From a bacterium (GTDB taxonomy: Bacteria > Omnitrophota > Gorgyraeia > Duberdicusellales > 4484-171), in contig JAJYOP010000020.1 of NCBI GenBank assembly GCA_021796115.1, positions 1 to 33,980 of the forward strand: a stretch of 33,980 nt of DNA, written 5' to 3'. Under the pieces are notes generated by a model. That model had not been told where the DNA came from. It made no database searches and worked only from the letters and a program-made list of their open reading frames with translations. Each line of letters opens with the position of its first letter. The first letter of the stretch is position 1. Of the stretch, positions 1-8,677 are shown piece by piece. Made by a program: the position numbers and the translations under genes.

Positions 1-64
1 CCGTCACCGTAATATTTTATTTGGGCGGGTCAGCCTTTGGCTGAAAACCCTAAACTCTAAATGG

Positions 65-117
65 TTCGACTCGCCTAAAGGCTCGCTCACCATCCTGAGC
101 GAACGAAGTGAGTCGAA
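65..117. repeat. Imperfect inverted repeat (ttcgact...agtcgaa outer, tcgctca...tgagcga inner) of the CCTTCGAC/CCTGAGC intergenic type
   Basis: Arms read directly: 65-71 with 111-117 and 83-89 with 96-102; similar words recur at 28662-28710. Confidence 0.7.
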
Positions 118-180
118 GGACAAACTCGAAACTTGAAGGTTCCAAACTCTAAACGTTTAGAGTAGCAGACCGCCCACCCC

Positions 181-197
181 CGGGCTTTAGCCCGCGG
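181..197. repeat. 17-nt GC-rich repeat cgggctttagcccgcgg, copy 1 (internally palindromic gggctttagccc)
   Basis: Exact match to 298-314. Confidence 0.85.
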
Positions 198-255
198 GCT
201 GGACAGGGCTACGAGCGAAGCCAGAATTTTCCTGGCTGAGCGAGGGCACTTGTGG

Positions 256-281
256 CATAATCTGGCTATGGCCAGATTATG
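256..281. repeat. Perfect 11-bp stem hairpin cataatctggc-tatg-gccagattatg
   Basis: Arms 256-266 and 271-281 are exact reverse complements. Confidence 0.85.
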
Positions 282-297
282 CAGTAATATGAAACCA

Positions 298-314
298 CGG
301 GCTTTAGCCCGCGG
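298..314. repeat. 17-nt repeat cgggctttagcccgcgg, copy 2
   Basis: Exact match to 181-197. Confidence 0.85.
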
Positions 315-362
315 AGATTCAGTTAGTGTTTAGAGTTTATCTCCAGCTTTCGGCTTACAAAT

Positions 363-3300
363 ATGGCGCACGCAGATTTTATCCACCTTCATGTTCATAC
401 GCAGTACAGCCTTCTTGACGGAGCCTGCCTGCTTGAAAAACTCATCGATAAAGCTTCTAAATTCAAATTGCCCGGTCTGGCTATTACCGATCACGGCAAT
501 CTTTTCGGCGCAATCAAATTTTATAAAGAGTGCATGAAAGCAGGGATTAAACCGATTATCGGCTGTGAGGTTTATATCGCTCCGGGCTCGCGTTTTGATA
601 AAGATTATAAAAGCGGCGAGGACAGTAATTTTCACCTGATATTGCTTGCTAAAGACGAAGAAGGCTATAAAAACCTTATCAAGCTTGTTAGCCTTGCCTC
701 TCTTGAGGGCTTTTACTATAAACCAAGAATAGACAAACAAATATTAACCGAAAACAGCAAAGGCTTAATCGGCTTGAGCGCCTGCCTGAAAGGAGAAATT
801 GCCTCACATATAATTTCTGACGATGTAAAAGGCGCCTATAAACTTGCGGATGATTACCTGCAAATTTTCGGCAAAGGAAATTTCTACCTGGAAATTATGG
901 ATAATGATTTGCCGGAGCAAAAAAAGGCAAACGATAGTCTTTTAAGGATTTCCAAAGAACTCAATATAGCCCTCGTTGCTACCAATGATATTCATTATAT
1001 AGAAAAGAACGAAGCCTTTGCGCATGAAGTACTTCTTGGAATACAGACACAAACGACCCTGTCTGATCCAAACCGTTTTAAGTTCGGCAGTCAGACATTT
1101 TATTTCCGCAGCCCGGAAGAGATGAAGGAAATATTTAAAGACATACCCATTGCCATAGAAAATACTATTGAGATAATGCAAAAATGTAATTTGACTTTTG
1201 ATTTCTCTAAAATACATCTTCCTAAATTTCCCATACCGAATAATGAAACCGAAATGGATTATCTGCGGTCGATAGTTTATGAAAATCTTCCCAAACGCTA
1301 TCATGAGGTTAACGAAGAAGTGGAAAACCGCCTTAAGTATGAACTTGATGTAATTAAAAATACCGGTTTTGCCAGCTATTTTTTGATTGTCTGGGATCTT
1401 ATAAAATACGCCAAAGAAAGTAATATTCCGGTAGGACCGGGGCGCGGAAGCGCTGCCGGAAGTATTGTTGGTTTTCTTCTTGGCATAACCGACATCGACC
1501 CTTTATGTTATGATCTTCTTTTTGAAAGGTTTCTTAATCCGGCGCGTATCTCTATGCCCGATATTGACATGGATTTCTGTTACGAAAAACGCTCCGAGGT
1601 TTTAAAGTACGTCAGCCAGAAATACGGAGAAGCCAACGTTGCCCAGATTATTACCTTTGGAACCATGCTTGCCAGGGCCGTTATCAGAGATGTTGGACGA
1701 GTTATGGGCTACAGCTATTCCGAGGTGGATAAAATCGCAAAAATGATACCGGTTGTTGTTGGTCATCAAACCACTTTAAAAGAAGCGCTCACGCAAAGCC
1801 CGGAACTTGCACAGGTGTATGATTCAGACAGCGGTATAAAGCGCTTAATTGATGTTGCTATGCAGCTTGAGGGCCTTTCCCGTCATGCCTCAACTCACGC
1901 TGCAGGAGTAGTTATTTCCGATAAGCCGTTAATGGAGCGTATACCTTTAACCCGTGGCGCCGAAAATGAAATTGTTACCGGTTTTGATATGGAATCGCTT
2001 GAAAAAACCGGCATGCTCAAGATGGATTTTCTTGGGCTCAAAACCCTTACCGTTATTGACTCGACCGTAAAAATAATAAAAAGAACCAGAGGCGTCGATC
2101 TTGATATTACAAATTTGCCGCTTGACGATAAGAAAACTTTTAAATTGCTTGCTGACGCTGAAACAATCGGCGTATTCCAGCTTGAATCTAGGGGCATGCG
2201 CGAAATCCTAACCAAACTTGTACCTACGCGTTTCGAAGATTTAATCGCAGTGCTTGCGCTTTATCGTCCGGGGCCGCTTGGAAGCGGGATGGTCGATGAT
2301 TTTATCGACAGGAAAGCCGGGAAAAAACCAGTTACATATTTGCATTCCAAGCTTGAATCAATTCTTAAAGAAACCTACGGCATCATTCTTTATCAGGAGC
2401 AAACTATGCAGATTGCTTCAAAGCTTGCGGGTTTTAGCCTTGCCCAGGCTGATCTTTTGCGAAAAGCCATCGGTAAAAAAATTCCCGAAATCATGGAAGA
2501 ACAGAGAAATTTGTTTATCGAAGGAAGCCGGAAAAACGATATCGGCCAGCGCATTGCCACGCAGATTTTTGATTTGATCGATTATTTTTCGGGGTATGGA
2601 TTTAACAAATCACATAGCACCGCTTACGCAATGATTTCGTACCGTACAGCATACCTGAAAGCAAATTATCCTGTAGAATTTATGGCGGCACTTCTTACGA
2701 GTGAACGTACGAACACCGACAAAATTGTTGAATACGTAAACGAAGTAAACCGTATGGATATGAAAGTGCTTCCTCCGGATATAAATACGAGTTTTGCAAA
2801 TTTTACGGTTACGGACGAGAAAAATATCAGATTCGGGTTACTGGCGATTAAGAATGTCGGCACCACTGCGCTTGACAGTATTATCGAAGTTCGCAAGCAG
2901 AAAAAATTCGATGACTTTTTCGATTTTTGCGACCGCGTAGATTCACGGGTAGTAAATAAAAAGGTTATTGAAAGTCTTATAAAATCAGGAGCGATGGATA
3001 GTTTCGGCCTGAAACGCGCGCAAATGGTAGCCATACTTGATAAAGTTTTAGCGCGCACGATAAAGAAGGAAGACCCTTTGCAAATGCTTTTATTTTCCGC
3101 TCCCAAGAAACGCGAAGAAATCCCCCAAGTTGAAGAATGGCCGCTCCTTGAGATTCTTGGTTTTGAAAAATCTCTGCTTGGGATTTATGTCTCAAGCCAC
3201 CCGTTATATTCATACGCAAACACAGTCAAGCATTTAAAGAGGCAGGAAATTGGTTCGTTGTATGACCTTGAATACAAGGAAGAGGTGATTATCTGCGGTA

Positions 3301-3770
3301 TAATTGACAAAGCGCGGGTGATTACAACCAGAAAAGCCAACGAAAGAATGGCGATTTTAAAAATCGAAGACGAGACATCAGCGGTTGAGGTTTTTGTTTT
3401 CCCGCGGCTCTTTGCCGAGGTTTCCGGAAACTTGCGGGAAAAAAGCATCGTGATTATAAAAGGCAAACTTGAGTCAAAAGATAAGACCCCCAAGGTTTTA
3501 GCCAGCCAAATAATACCAATGGAAAGCATCTTTGATAGCATCAAAGGATTAAATATTGCCGTTAAAGGCGATAAATTCCCCTTGGCCCGCCTTAAAGAAA
3601 TTTTTCTTAATAACCGCGGCCAAACGCCGGTAGTTTTCATGTTCAACGGCTCAAAGTTAAACGGCATAAAAATAAAAACAGGCAACGGTTTTTCTCTTCG
3701 TTTAAGCGAAAATGTTTTGAAGGAAATAGAATCCCTGATTGGAGAAGAAAACATTTCGTTGATACTGTAA
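363..3770 (+). CDS. dnaE: DNA polymerase III subunit alpha
   Basis: 1135 aa; N-terminal PHP motif HLHVHTQYSLLDGA...ITDHGNLFGA, PGRGSAAGSIVGFLLGITDIDP, PDIDMDFCYEKR, C-terminal OB-like region. Confidence 0.97.
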   Translation: MAHADFIHLHVHTQYSLLDGACLLEKLIDKASKFKLPGLAITDHGNLFGAIKFYKECMKAGIKPIIGCEVYIAPGSRFDKDYKSGEDSNFHLILLAKDEEGYKNLIKLVSLASLEGFYYKPRIDKQILTENSKGLIGLSACLKGEIASHIISDDVKGAYKLADDYLQIFGKGNFYLEIMDNDLPEQKKANDSLLRISKELNIALVATNDIHYIEKNEAFAHEVLLGIQTQTTLSDPNRFKFGSQTFYFRSPEEMKEIFKDIPIAIENTIEIMQKCNLTFDFSKIHLPKFPIPNNETEMDYLRSIVYENLPKRYHEVNEEVENRLKYELDVIKNTGFASYFLIVWDLIKYAKESNIPVGPGRGSAAGSIVGFLLGITDIDPLCYDLLFERFLNPARISMPDIDMDFCYEKRSEVLKYVSQKYGEANVAQIITFGTMLARAVIRDVGRVMGYSYSEVDKIAKMIPVVVGHQTTLKEALTQSPELAQVYDSDSGIKRLIDVAMQLEGLSRHASTHAAGVVISDKPLMERIPLTRGAENEIVTGFDMESLEKTGMLKMDFLGLKTLTVIDSTVKIIKRTRGVDLDITNLPLDDKKTFKLLADAETIGVFQLESRGMREILTKLVPTRFEDLIAVLALYRPGPLGSGMVDDFIDRKAGKKPVTYLHSKLESILKETYGIILYQEQTMQIASKLAGFSLAQADLLRKAIGKKIPEIMEEQRNLFIEGSRKNDIGQRIATQIFDLIDYFSGYGFNKSHSTAYAMISYRTAYLKANYPVEFMAALLTSERTNTDKIVEYVNEVNRMDMKVLPPDINTSFANFTVTDEKNIRFGLLAIKNVGTTALDSIIEVRKQKKFDDFFDFCDRVDSRVVNKKVIESLIKSGAMDSFGLKRAQMVAILDKVLARTIKKEDPLQMLLFSAPKKREEIPQVEEWPLLEILGFEKSLLGIYVSSHPLYSYANTVKHLKRQEIGSLYDLEYKEEVIICGIIDKARVITTRKANERMAILKIEDETSAVEVFVFPRLFAEVSGNLREKSIVIIKGKLESKDKTPKVLASQIIPMESIFDSIKGLNIAVKGDKFPLARLKEIFLNNRGQTPVVFMFNGSKLNGIKIKTGNGFSLRLSENVLKEIESLIGEENISLIL

Positions 3771-3812
3771 TTAAGCAGGTAACAAGTTCCACGTACCACA
3801 TAAGACGTACCA

Positions 3813-3842
3813 CGTAACAAGTATCACGTGATACGTGTTGCG
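3813..3842. repeat. Member of dispersed palindromic repeat (core gtatcacgtgatac, perfect 14-nt palindrome 3821-3834)
   Basis: cgtaacaagtatcac|gtgatacgtgttgcg, two mismatches between 15-nt arms; similar to 23294-23323. Confidence 0.75.
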
Positions 3843-3889
3843 TTTTATTACTCCCTTGACACCCCCAAAAACAATGATAGACTAAAGCC

Positions 3890-4162
3890 ATGCGTAAACG
3901 CGATATTGTCTTAAAGATAGCTCAAGAAACAAATATAAAACAGGTAGTGGTAAAAGAGGTTGTACACCGCACTTTTGACACTATTTTCGAGGCTTTAAAG
4001 AACGGCGACCGCATAGAATTAAGGAATTTCGGGGTTTTTCAGGTAAAAATCAGGAAACGAAGAATTGGAAGAAATCCCAAAACCGGGCAAGTCGTTCCAG
4101 TTCCTGAAAGGCATACGGTAACCTTTAAGCCCGGCCTCGAAATGAAACAAGCCATTAAGTAA
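3890..4162 (+). CDS. HU/IHF family DNA-binding protein
   Basis: 90 aa; ELRNFGVFQVKIRKRRIGRNPKTGQVVPVPERHTVTFKPG is the HU/IHF signature. Confidence 0.95.
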   Translation: MRKRDIVLKIAQETNIKQVVVKEVVHRTFDTIFEALKNGDRIELRNFGVFQVKIRKRRIGRNPKTGQVVPVPERHTVTFKPGLEMKQAIK

Positions 4163-4178
4163 TTTCACTCCTAAAAAT

Positions 4179-5471
4179 ATGACAAAAACCTACAAAAGCG
4201 TCAGGGGGACTTATGATTTTTCTCCTGCCGAAGCAAATCTATTTAACGAACTCGCTGAAGGAGCCCGTAAAATTTTTCATTTGTTCGGATATGAAGAAAT
4301 CATCCTTCCGCTTATCGAAGAAGAAGGTGTTTTTGTCCGGAGTGTCGGAGAAACCACGGATATTGTTGAAAAACAAATTTTCCGGATTATAAAACGTTCC
4401 GAAGAAGACACCAGCATAGTTTTGCGACCGGAAGGGACCGCACAGGTTGTCCGCTACTATCTTGAAAATTCAATTTATAAACAAAGGAGTTTGAGCAAAT
4501 TTTTCTATATCGGCCCAATGTTTCGGGGTGAGCGGCCGCAAAGAGGGCGGCTGCGTCAATTCAATCATTTCGGCGCCGAAGCTATTGGGTCAAAAAGTAT
4601 ATATCTAGATGCCGAAATAATTTTGCTGGCGATGAAGATTCTTGAGGCCATCGGCATATCCCAGGTTAAATTAAATATCAACACACTGGGGTGCCAGAGC
4701 GATAAAGAAAAATTCCAACAGCTTCTAAGAGAAGAATTAGCCAGAGAAAAATCAAGGCTTTGCGACGATTGCAAAAGACGCCTGGAGAAAAATTCCCTAA
4801 GGATTCTTGACTGCAAAGAAGAGCAATGTAAAAAGATTGCCAATAATTTTTGCGTCCGCGATATTAATGACCGGTTTTATCTTTGCGCGGATTGCAAAAA
4901 AGATTTCAATGATTTAATGTCTATCTTAAAAAATTCCGGACTAAAACCGGACTATAATCCATGTTTGGTTAGGGGCCTTGATTATTACACAAATACGGTT
5001 TTTGAAATTACCTCTGGATACCTCGGCTCACAGGATGCACTCGGCGCCGGCGGAAGATATAATAATCTCATCAAGAATTTAGGCGGGCCGGAAATTCCAG
5101 CCATCGGCTTTGCCCTTGGCGTAGAAAGGATTATTTTAGCTTTAAACAAAAAAGGCAAAATTACACCTCAAACAGCGTTTGTCGCTCTAACCGGCGAAAA
5201 ACTTATTAACGAGGCATATCTTATTTTGCAACTTTTAAGGAACGCGAATATTTCTGCGGATATGGATTTTTGTGCAAAGTCCCTCAAGGGGCAATTCCGT
5301 TACGCGGAAAGAAAAGAGGCAAGCTATGTGGTAATTATCGCAGATGACGAATACAAAGAAGGATATGTTCTCTTAAAAAACATGGAAACTGGAGAGCAGG
5401 AGAAAATAAAGAAGGAAGAATTGATATCGACATTACGCGGCTACATTGCCGACGGAGAAGGCGCAGCGTGA
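4179..5471 (+). CDS. hisS: Histidine--tRNA ligase
   Basis: 430 aa; class II motifs VLRPEGTAQVVRYYLEN, GPMFRGERPQRGRLRQFNHFGAEAIG, GLDYYTNTVFEI. Confidence 0.97.
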   Translation: MTKTYKSVRGTYDFSPAEANLFNELAEGARKIFHLFGYEEIILPLIEEEGVFVRSVGETTDIVEKQIFRIIKRSEEDTSIVLRPEGTAQVVRYYLENSIYKQRSLSKFFYIGPMFRGERPQRGRLRQFNHFGAEAIGSKSIYLDAEIILLAMKILEAIGISQVKLNINTLGCQSDKEKFQQLLREELAREKSRLCDDCKRRLEKNSLRILDCKEEQCKKIANNFCVRDINDRFYLCADCKKDFNDLMSILKNSGLKPDYNPCLVRGLDYYTNTVFEITSGYLGSQDALGAGGRYNNLIKNLGGPEIPAIGFALGVERIILALNKKGKITPQTAFVALTGEKLINEAYLILQLLRNANISADMDFCAKSLKGQFRYAERKEASYVVIIADDEYKEGYVLLKNMETGEQEKIKKEELISTLRGYIADGEGAA

Positions 5472-5513
5472 GAGAGAAGAGTTGCGTTAGTCGGTTGCAC
5501 TTAGCGCGGCTCG

Positions 5514-5579
5514 TTACGGTTGCGTCATACGTATGATGTATAACGATAGACGAAACGTGTTGCGTAACTGCAACCGTAA
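5514..5579. repeat. Intergenic inverted repeat, member of dispersed repeat family (ttacggttgc...gcaaccgtaa; inner tcatacgtatga palindrome; aacgatagacga word)
   Basis: Arms 5514-5523 and 5570-5579 exact; 12-nt aacgatagacga (5542-5553) recurs at 33727-33738. Confidence 0.7.
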
Positions 5580-5607
5580 GGCGTAACCGGATAAGGAAGG
5601 ACAAATC

Positions 5608-6996
5608 ATGTTAAGAACGCATACTTGCGGTGAGCTTACTCAAAATGATTTAGACAAAAAAGTTGTATTATGCGGTTGGGTTTCTTCGCGCCGAGACCAC
5701 GGCAAATTAATTTTTATCGATATACGCGACAGATACGGCATTACCCAGGTAGTTTTTACGCCCAAGCCCCATAAAGAAACTTATGAGGAAGCAAAGGCTT
5801 TAAGAAGCGAAGACGTTATCAAAATAAAAGGTATTGTCAATAACAGACCAAAAGGAACGGAAAACCTCAAGCTTAAAACCGGGCTAGTCGAACTTTTCGG
5901 CGTCGAGCTTGAGATAATTAACCAGTCTTTGGACCTTCCATTTGTGATTGATGATAACGTGGAGCCTTCGGAAGAAGTAAGGCTTATTTATCGTTACCTT
6001 GATTTACGCAGAAAAAAATCCCTGGATAAAATGGTTTTACGCCATAATTTTAACCAGGCTCTTCGGGATTTCCTCAATAAAAAAGATTTTCTCGAAATCG
6101 AAACGCCGTTTTTAACTAAATCAACACCGGAAGGCGCGCGCGATTTTCTTGTGCCTTCGCGTTTGAGTCCGAATAAGTTTTACGCTCTTCCGCAATCGCC
6201 GCAGCTTTTTAAGCAGATTCTTATGGTTTCCGGCATGGACAGGTATTACCAGTTTGCAAGGTGTTTCCGCGACGAAGATTTACGTAAAGACCGTCAGCCG
6301 GAATTTACCCAGCTTGATATTGAAATGTCTTTTATCACCGAAGACGACATAATGTCGCTTATGGAAGATATGGTGGTCGAGGTTTTTAAAAATGCGCTTG
6401 GTATAGAAATCAAAAAACCGTTTTTAAGAATTCCTTATGCCGAGGCTATGGAAAAACATAAAAGCGACAAACCCGATATCGGAGAAGGCGAATATCGTTT
6501 TCTCTGGGTAGTTGATTTTCCGCTTTTTGAATACAATGATGAAGAAAAAAGATGGCAGGCCTGCCACCACCCTTTTACCTCGCCAAAAATAGAGGATGTT
6601 GGCTTACTTTCCGGCGATCTTTCCAAAGTAAAAGCCAGAGCCTATGACCTTATTCTAAACGGCGAAGAGATTGCCGGAGGCTCGATAAGGATACATTCAT
6701 CGAGCATGCAGCAAAAGATTTTCTCGATTCTTGGTATATCCGATGAAGATGCAAAAAAGAAATTTGGTTTTCTTCTCGATGCTTTCAAATACGGTGCCCC
6801 AGTGCACGGAGGTATTGCTTTCGGGCTAGACCGCTTATGTTCGATTATCACTAAATCTGAAAGTATCAGAGATGTTATTGCTTTTCCGAAAACACAAAAA
6901 GGCACATGCCTTCTTTCTGATGCGCCTTCGTATGTTGAAGATAAACAGTTAAAGGAAGTATATATAAAATTGATCGAGCAGGAGAAGAGTAGTTAG
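5608..6996 (+). CDS. aspS: Aspartate--tRNA ligase, bacterial-type core but lacking the GAD insertion domain
   Basis: 462 aa; OB fold VVLCGWVSSRRDHGKLIFIDIRDRYG, YYQFARCFRDEDLRKDRQPEFTQLDIEMSF, HGGIAFGLDRL; KSDKPDI is followed almost directly by FLWVVDFPLFE. Confidence 0.95.
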   Translation: MLRTHTCGELTQNDLDKKVVLCGWVSSRRDHGKLIFIDIRDRYGITQVVFTPKPHKETYEEAKALRSEDVIKIKGIVNNRPKGTENLKLKTGLVELFGVELEIINQSLDLPFVIDDNVEPSEEVRLIYRYLDLRRKKSLDKMVLRHNFNQALRDFLNKKDFLEIETPFLTKSTPEGARDFLVPSRLSPNKFYALPQSPQLFKQILMVSGMDRYYQFARCFRDEDLRKDRQPEFTQLDIEMSFITEDDIMSLMEDMVVEVFKNALGIEIKKPFLRIPYAEAMEKHKSDKPDIGEGEYRFLWVVDFPLFEYNDEEKRWQACHHPFTSPKIEDVGLLSGDLSKVKARAYDLILNGEEIAGGSIRIHSSSMQQKIFSILGISDEDAKKKFGFLLDAFKYGAPVHGGIAFGLDRLCSIITKSESIRDVIAFPKTQKGTCLLSDAPSYVEDKQLKEVYIKLIEQEKSS

Positions 6997-7067
6997 TAGT
7001 TTGTAGTTAGTTGAATGAAACTCGCAGTTTTATTTAAACAAACTACCAACTACAAACTACCAACTAC
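6989..7067. repeat. Intergenic hairpin of reiterated words (gtagttagtagtttgtagttag / caaactaccaactacaaactaccaactac)
   Basis: Left arm 6989-7013 complements right arm 7039-7067 over about 22 nt with two mismatches. Confidence 0.75.
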
Positions 7068-7104
7068 AAAATTAGTTTTTGTTGTATCCTAAAGAGGAGG
7101 GTTT

Positions 7105-7605
7105 ATGAGGTATCTAACAGTATTCTTAGGGATTATTCTTTTAGGCGGATGCATTACTAGAACCTATACCACAGAAACACCAAGGGTAGATACTGAAATA
7201 AAGGGAAACCAGGGTTTTCTTTTCGGAACTCCTAAAGCAGAACCTAAAACAAAAAAATTAGGCCCTAACCGTATAAATTCAGTCTTAGAGATCGAACTTC
7301 CTTCGCTTCCGAAGCTTCCGCGGCATAAAGGCGTAAAAGAGGAAGAAACTAAACCAGCCGAAGCACCAGTTGCCCAGGAACAAGTTGCTCAGGTTGAGGC
7401 ACCGGCAGTTGAAAATCAGGTGCCAGAGAAAAAATATGAAAACTATGTCATTCAAAAAGATGACACCTTGCAGAAGATTTCCGAAAAATTTTACGGCACA
7501 ACCAGAAAATGGCAGATGCTTTACGAAGAAAACAAAGATGTCCTGAAAAACCCAAACAGTTTACGTCCCGGAAAGACAATTAAGATACCAGTATTAAGTA
7601 AATAA
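7105..7605 (+). CDS. LysM-domain lipoprotein
   Basis: 166 aa; lipobox-like LLGGC; C-terminal YVIQKDDTLQKISEKFYGTTRKWQMLYEENKDVLKNPNSLRPGKTIKIP is LysM; SD aaagaggaggg upstream. Confidence 0.9.
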   Translation: MRYLTVFLGIILLGGCITRTYTTETPRVDTEIKGNQGFLFGTPKAEPKTKKLGPNRINSVLEIELPSLPKLPRHKGVKEEETKPAEAPVAQEQVAQVEAPAVENQVPEKKYENYVIQKDDTLQKISEKFYGTTRKWQMLYEENKDVLKNPNSLRPGKTIKIPVLSK

Positions 7606-7611
7606 ATTTCA

Positions 7612-7697
7612 GGTTACGAAAGTTACGAAGGTTACCCTCCAATCACTTGATTTATTGTAACATTCTAACTTTCGTAACATCCGTAACCTTCGTAACT
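7612..7697. repeat. Intergenic hairpin of reiterated words (gttacgaaagttacgaaggttac / taactttcgtaac..gtaaccttcgtaact)
   Basis: 7621-7635 is the exact reverse complement of 7683-7697; 7613-7625 of 7666-7678. Confidence 0.85.
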
Positions 7698-7702
7698 GAT
7701 TT

Positions 7703-8677
7703 ATGGAAAAGTTAGTAAACATAGAAGATCTTTCCAAAATACGGGAGATATTCGGTGCAGAAGACCGTAACCTCCGTTTACTGGAAAAAGAATTCAAGGT
7801 AAACATTTCTTTGAAATCCCATGGCGTTTTGATTAAGGGAAAAGCTTCCAATACCGAAGAGGCCGCAAATTTCTTAAAGAAAATGCTCGATTTAAGTAAA
7901 GAGGGGCTTGTCTTTGATCGGGAAGAGCTCGCACAATATTTAGGAACAAATGCCCAAGGTCCGGAAGTCTTTAGAATACCACAATCGAAACCTATAGAGC
8001 AAGAAGGAATAAGAGTTTTTGCGGCACACAAGAAATTTGTCTATCCTAAAACGCATGGGCAAACTGAATATGTCCGGGCAATGCGGGATTATGATATTGT
8101 TTTTTCTATTGGCCCCGCAGGAACCGGCAAAACCTATCTTGCCATGGCCATGGCGGTGAATTTCCTGATAAATAAAAAGGCCGGCAGGATTATCCTTACT
8201 CGCCCAGCGATTGAGGCAGGGGAGTCGCTGGGATTTTTACCAGGCGATTTATACGAAAAATTAGGGCCCTATCTAAGGCCCCTGTATGATGCGCTCTATG
8301 ATATGATGCAGCCGGAAACAATTGAGGAATATATCGAAACCGGCGTAATCGAAGTCGCGCCTTTAGCCTATATGCGCGGCAGAACCTTAAATAATGCGTT
8401 TATTATCCTTGATGAAGCGCAGAACTGCACTGCCGAGCAATTAAAGATGTTTATAACCCGGTTTGGCTTTGATTCAAAAGCGGTAATAACCGGAGACATT
8501 ACCCAGACAGATTTACCAGGAGGCAAGCCTCTGGGCCTCATGGAAGGAATAAACATTTTAAAGCGTATTGAAGATATAAAATTTATTTCTTTAAGCAGAA
8601 AAGATGTGGTGAGGCATCCGTTAGTCCAGAAAATAATTCAAGCTTATGAAGATTCATATCGAGAAAAAACAGCTTAA
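7703..8677 (+). CDS. phoH: PhoH-family ATPase
   Basis: 324 aa; SIGPAGTGKTYLAMAMAVNFL Walker A, ILTRPAIEAGESLGFLPGDLYEKLGPYLRPLYD, IILDEAQNCTAEQLKMFITRFG. Confidence 0.96.
   Translation: MEKLVNIEDLSKIREIFGAEDRNLRLLEKEFKVNISLKSHGVLIKGKASNTEEAANFLKKMLDLSKEGLVFDREELAQYLGTNAQGPEVFRIPQSKPIEQEGIRVFAAHKKFVYPKTHGQTEYVRAMRDYDIVFSIGPAGTGKTYLAMAMAVNFLINKKAGRIILTRPAIEAGESLGFLPGDLYEKLGPYLRPLYDALYDMMQPETIEEYIETGVIEVAPLAYMRGRTLNNAFIILDEAQNCTAEQLKMFITRFGFDSKAVITGDITQTDLPGGKPLGLMEGINILKRIEDIKFISLSRKDVVRHPLVQKIIQAYEDSYREKTA

Noticed and set aside
330-740. Minus-strand ORF overlapping the start of dnaE, and other antisense ORFs across dnaE, hisS, aspS, polX, purL, purF and purD
   Set aside because: No recognisable domains, and the opposite strand encodes unambiguous conserved proteins; these are shadow ORFs.
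2254-2577. Plus-strand alternate-frame ORF within dnaE
   Set aside because: Overlaps the dnaE catalytic core in another frame; no domain or SD support.
4720-4920. Cys-rich segment in HisRS (CDDCKRRL...CKEEQC...CADC) considered as a novel zinc insertion
   Set aside because: I recall the same Cys pattern (CEDCxxRLxxNPLRILDCK) in many bacterial HisRS proteins, so it is ordinary.
7000-7700. Reiterated words considered as a CRISPR array
   Set aside because: Units are 7-10 nt, contiguous and inverted, with no uniform spacers and no cas genes; not CRISPR.
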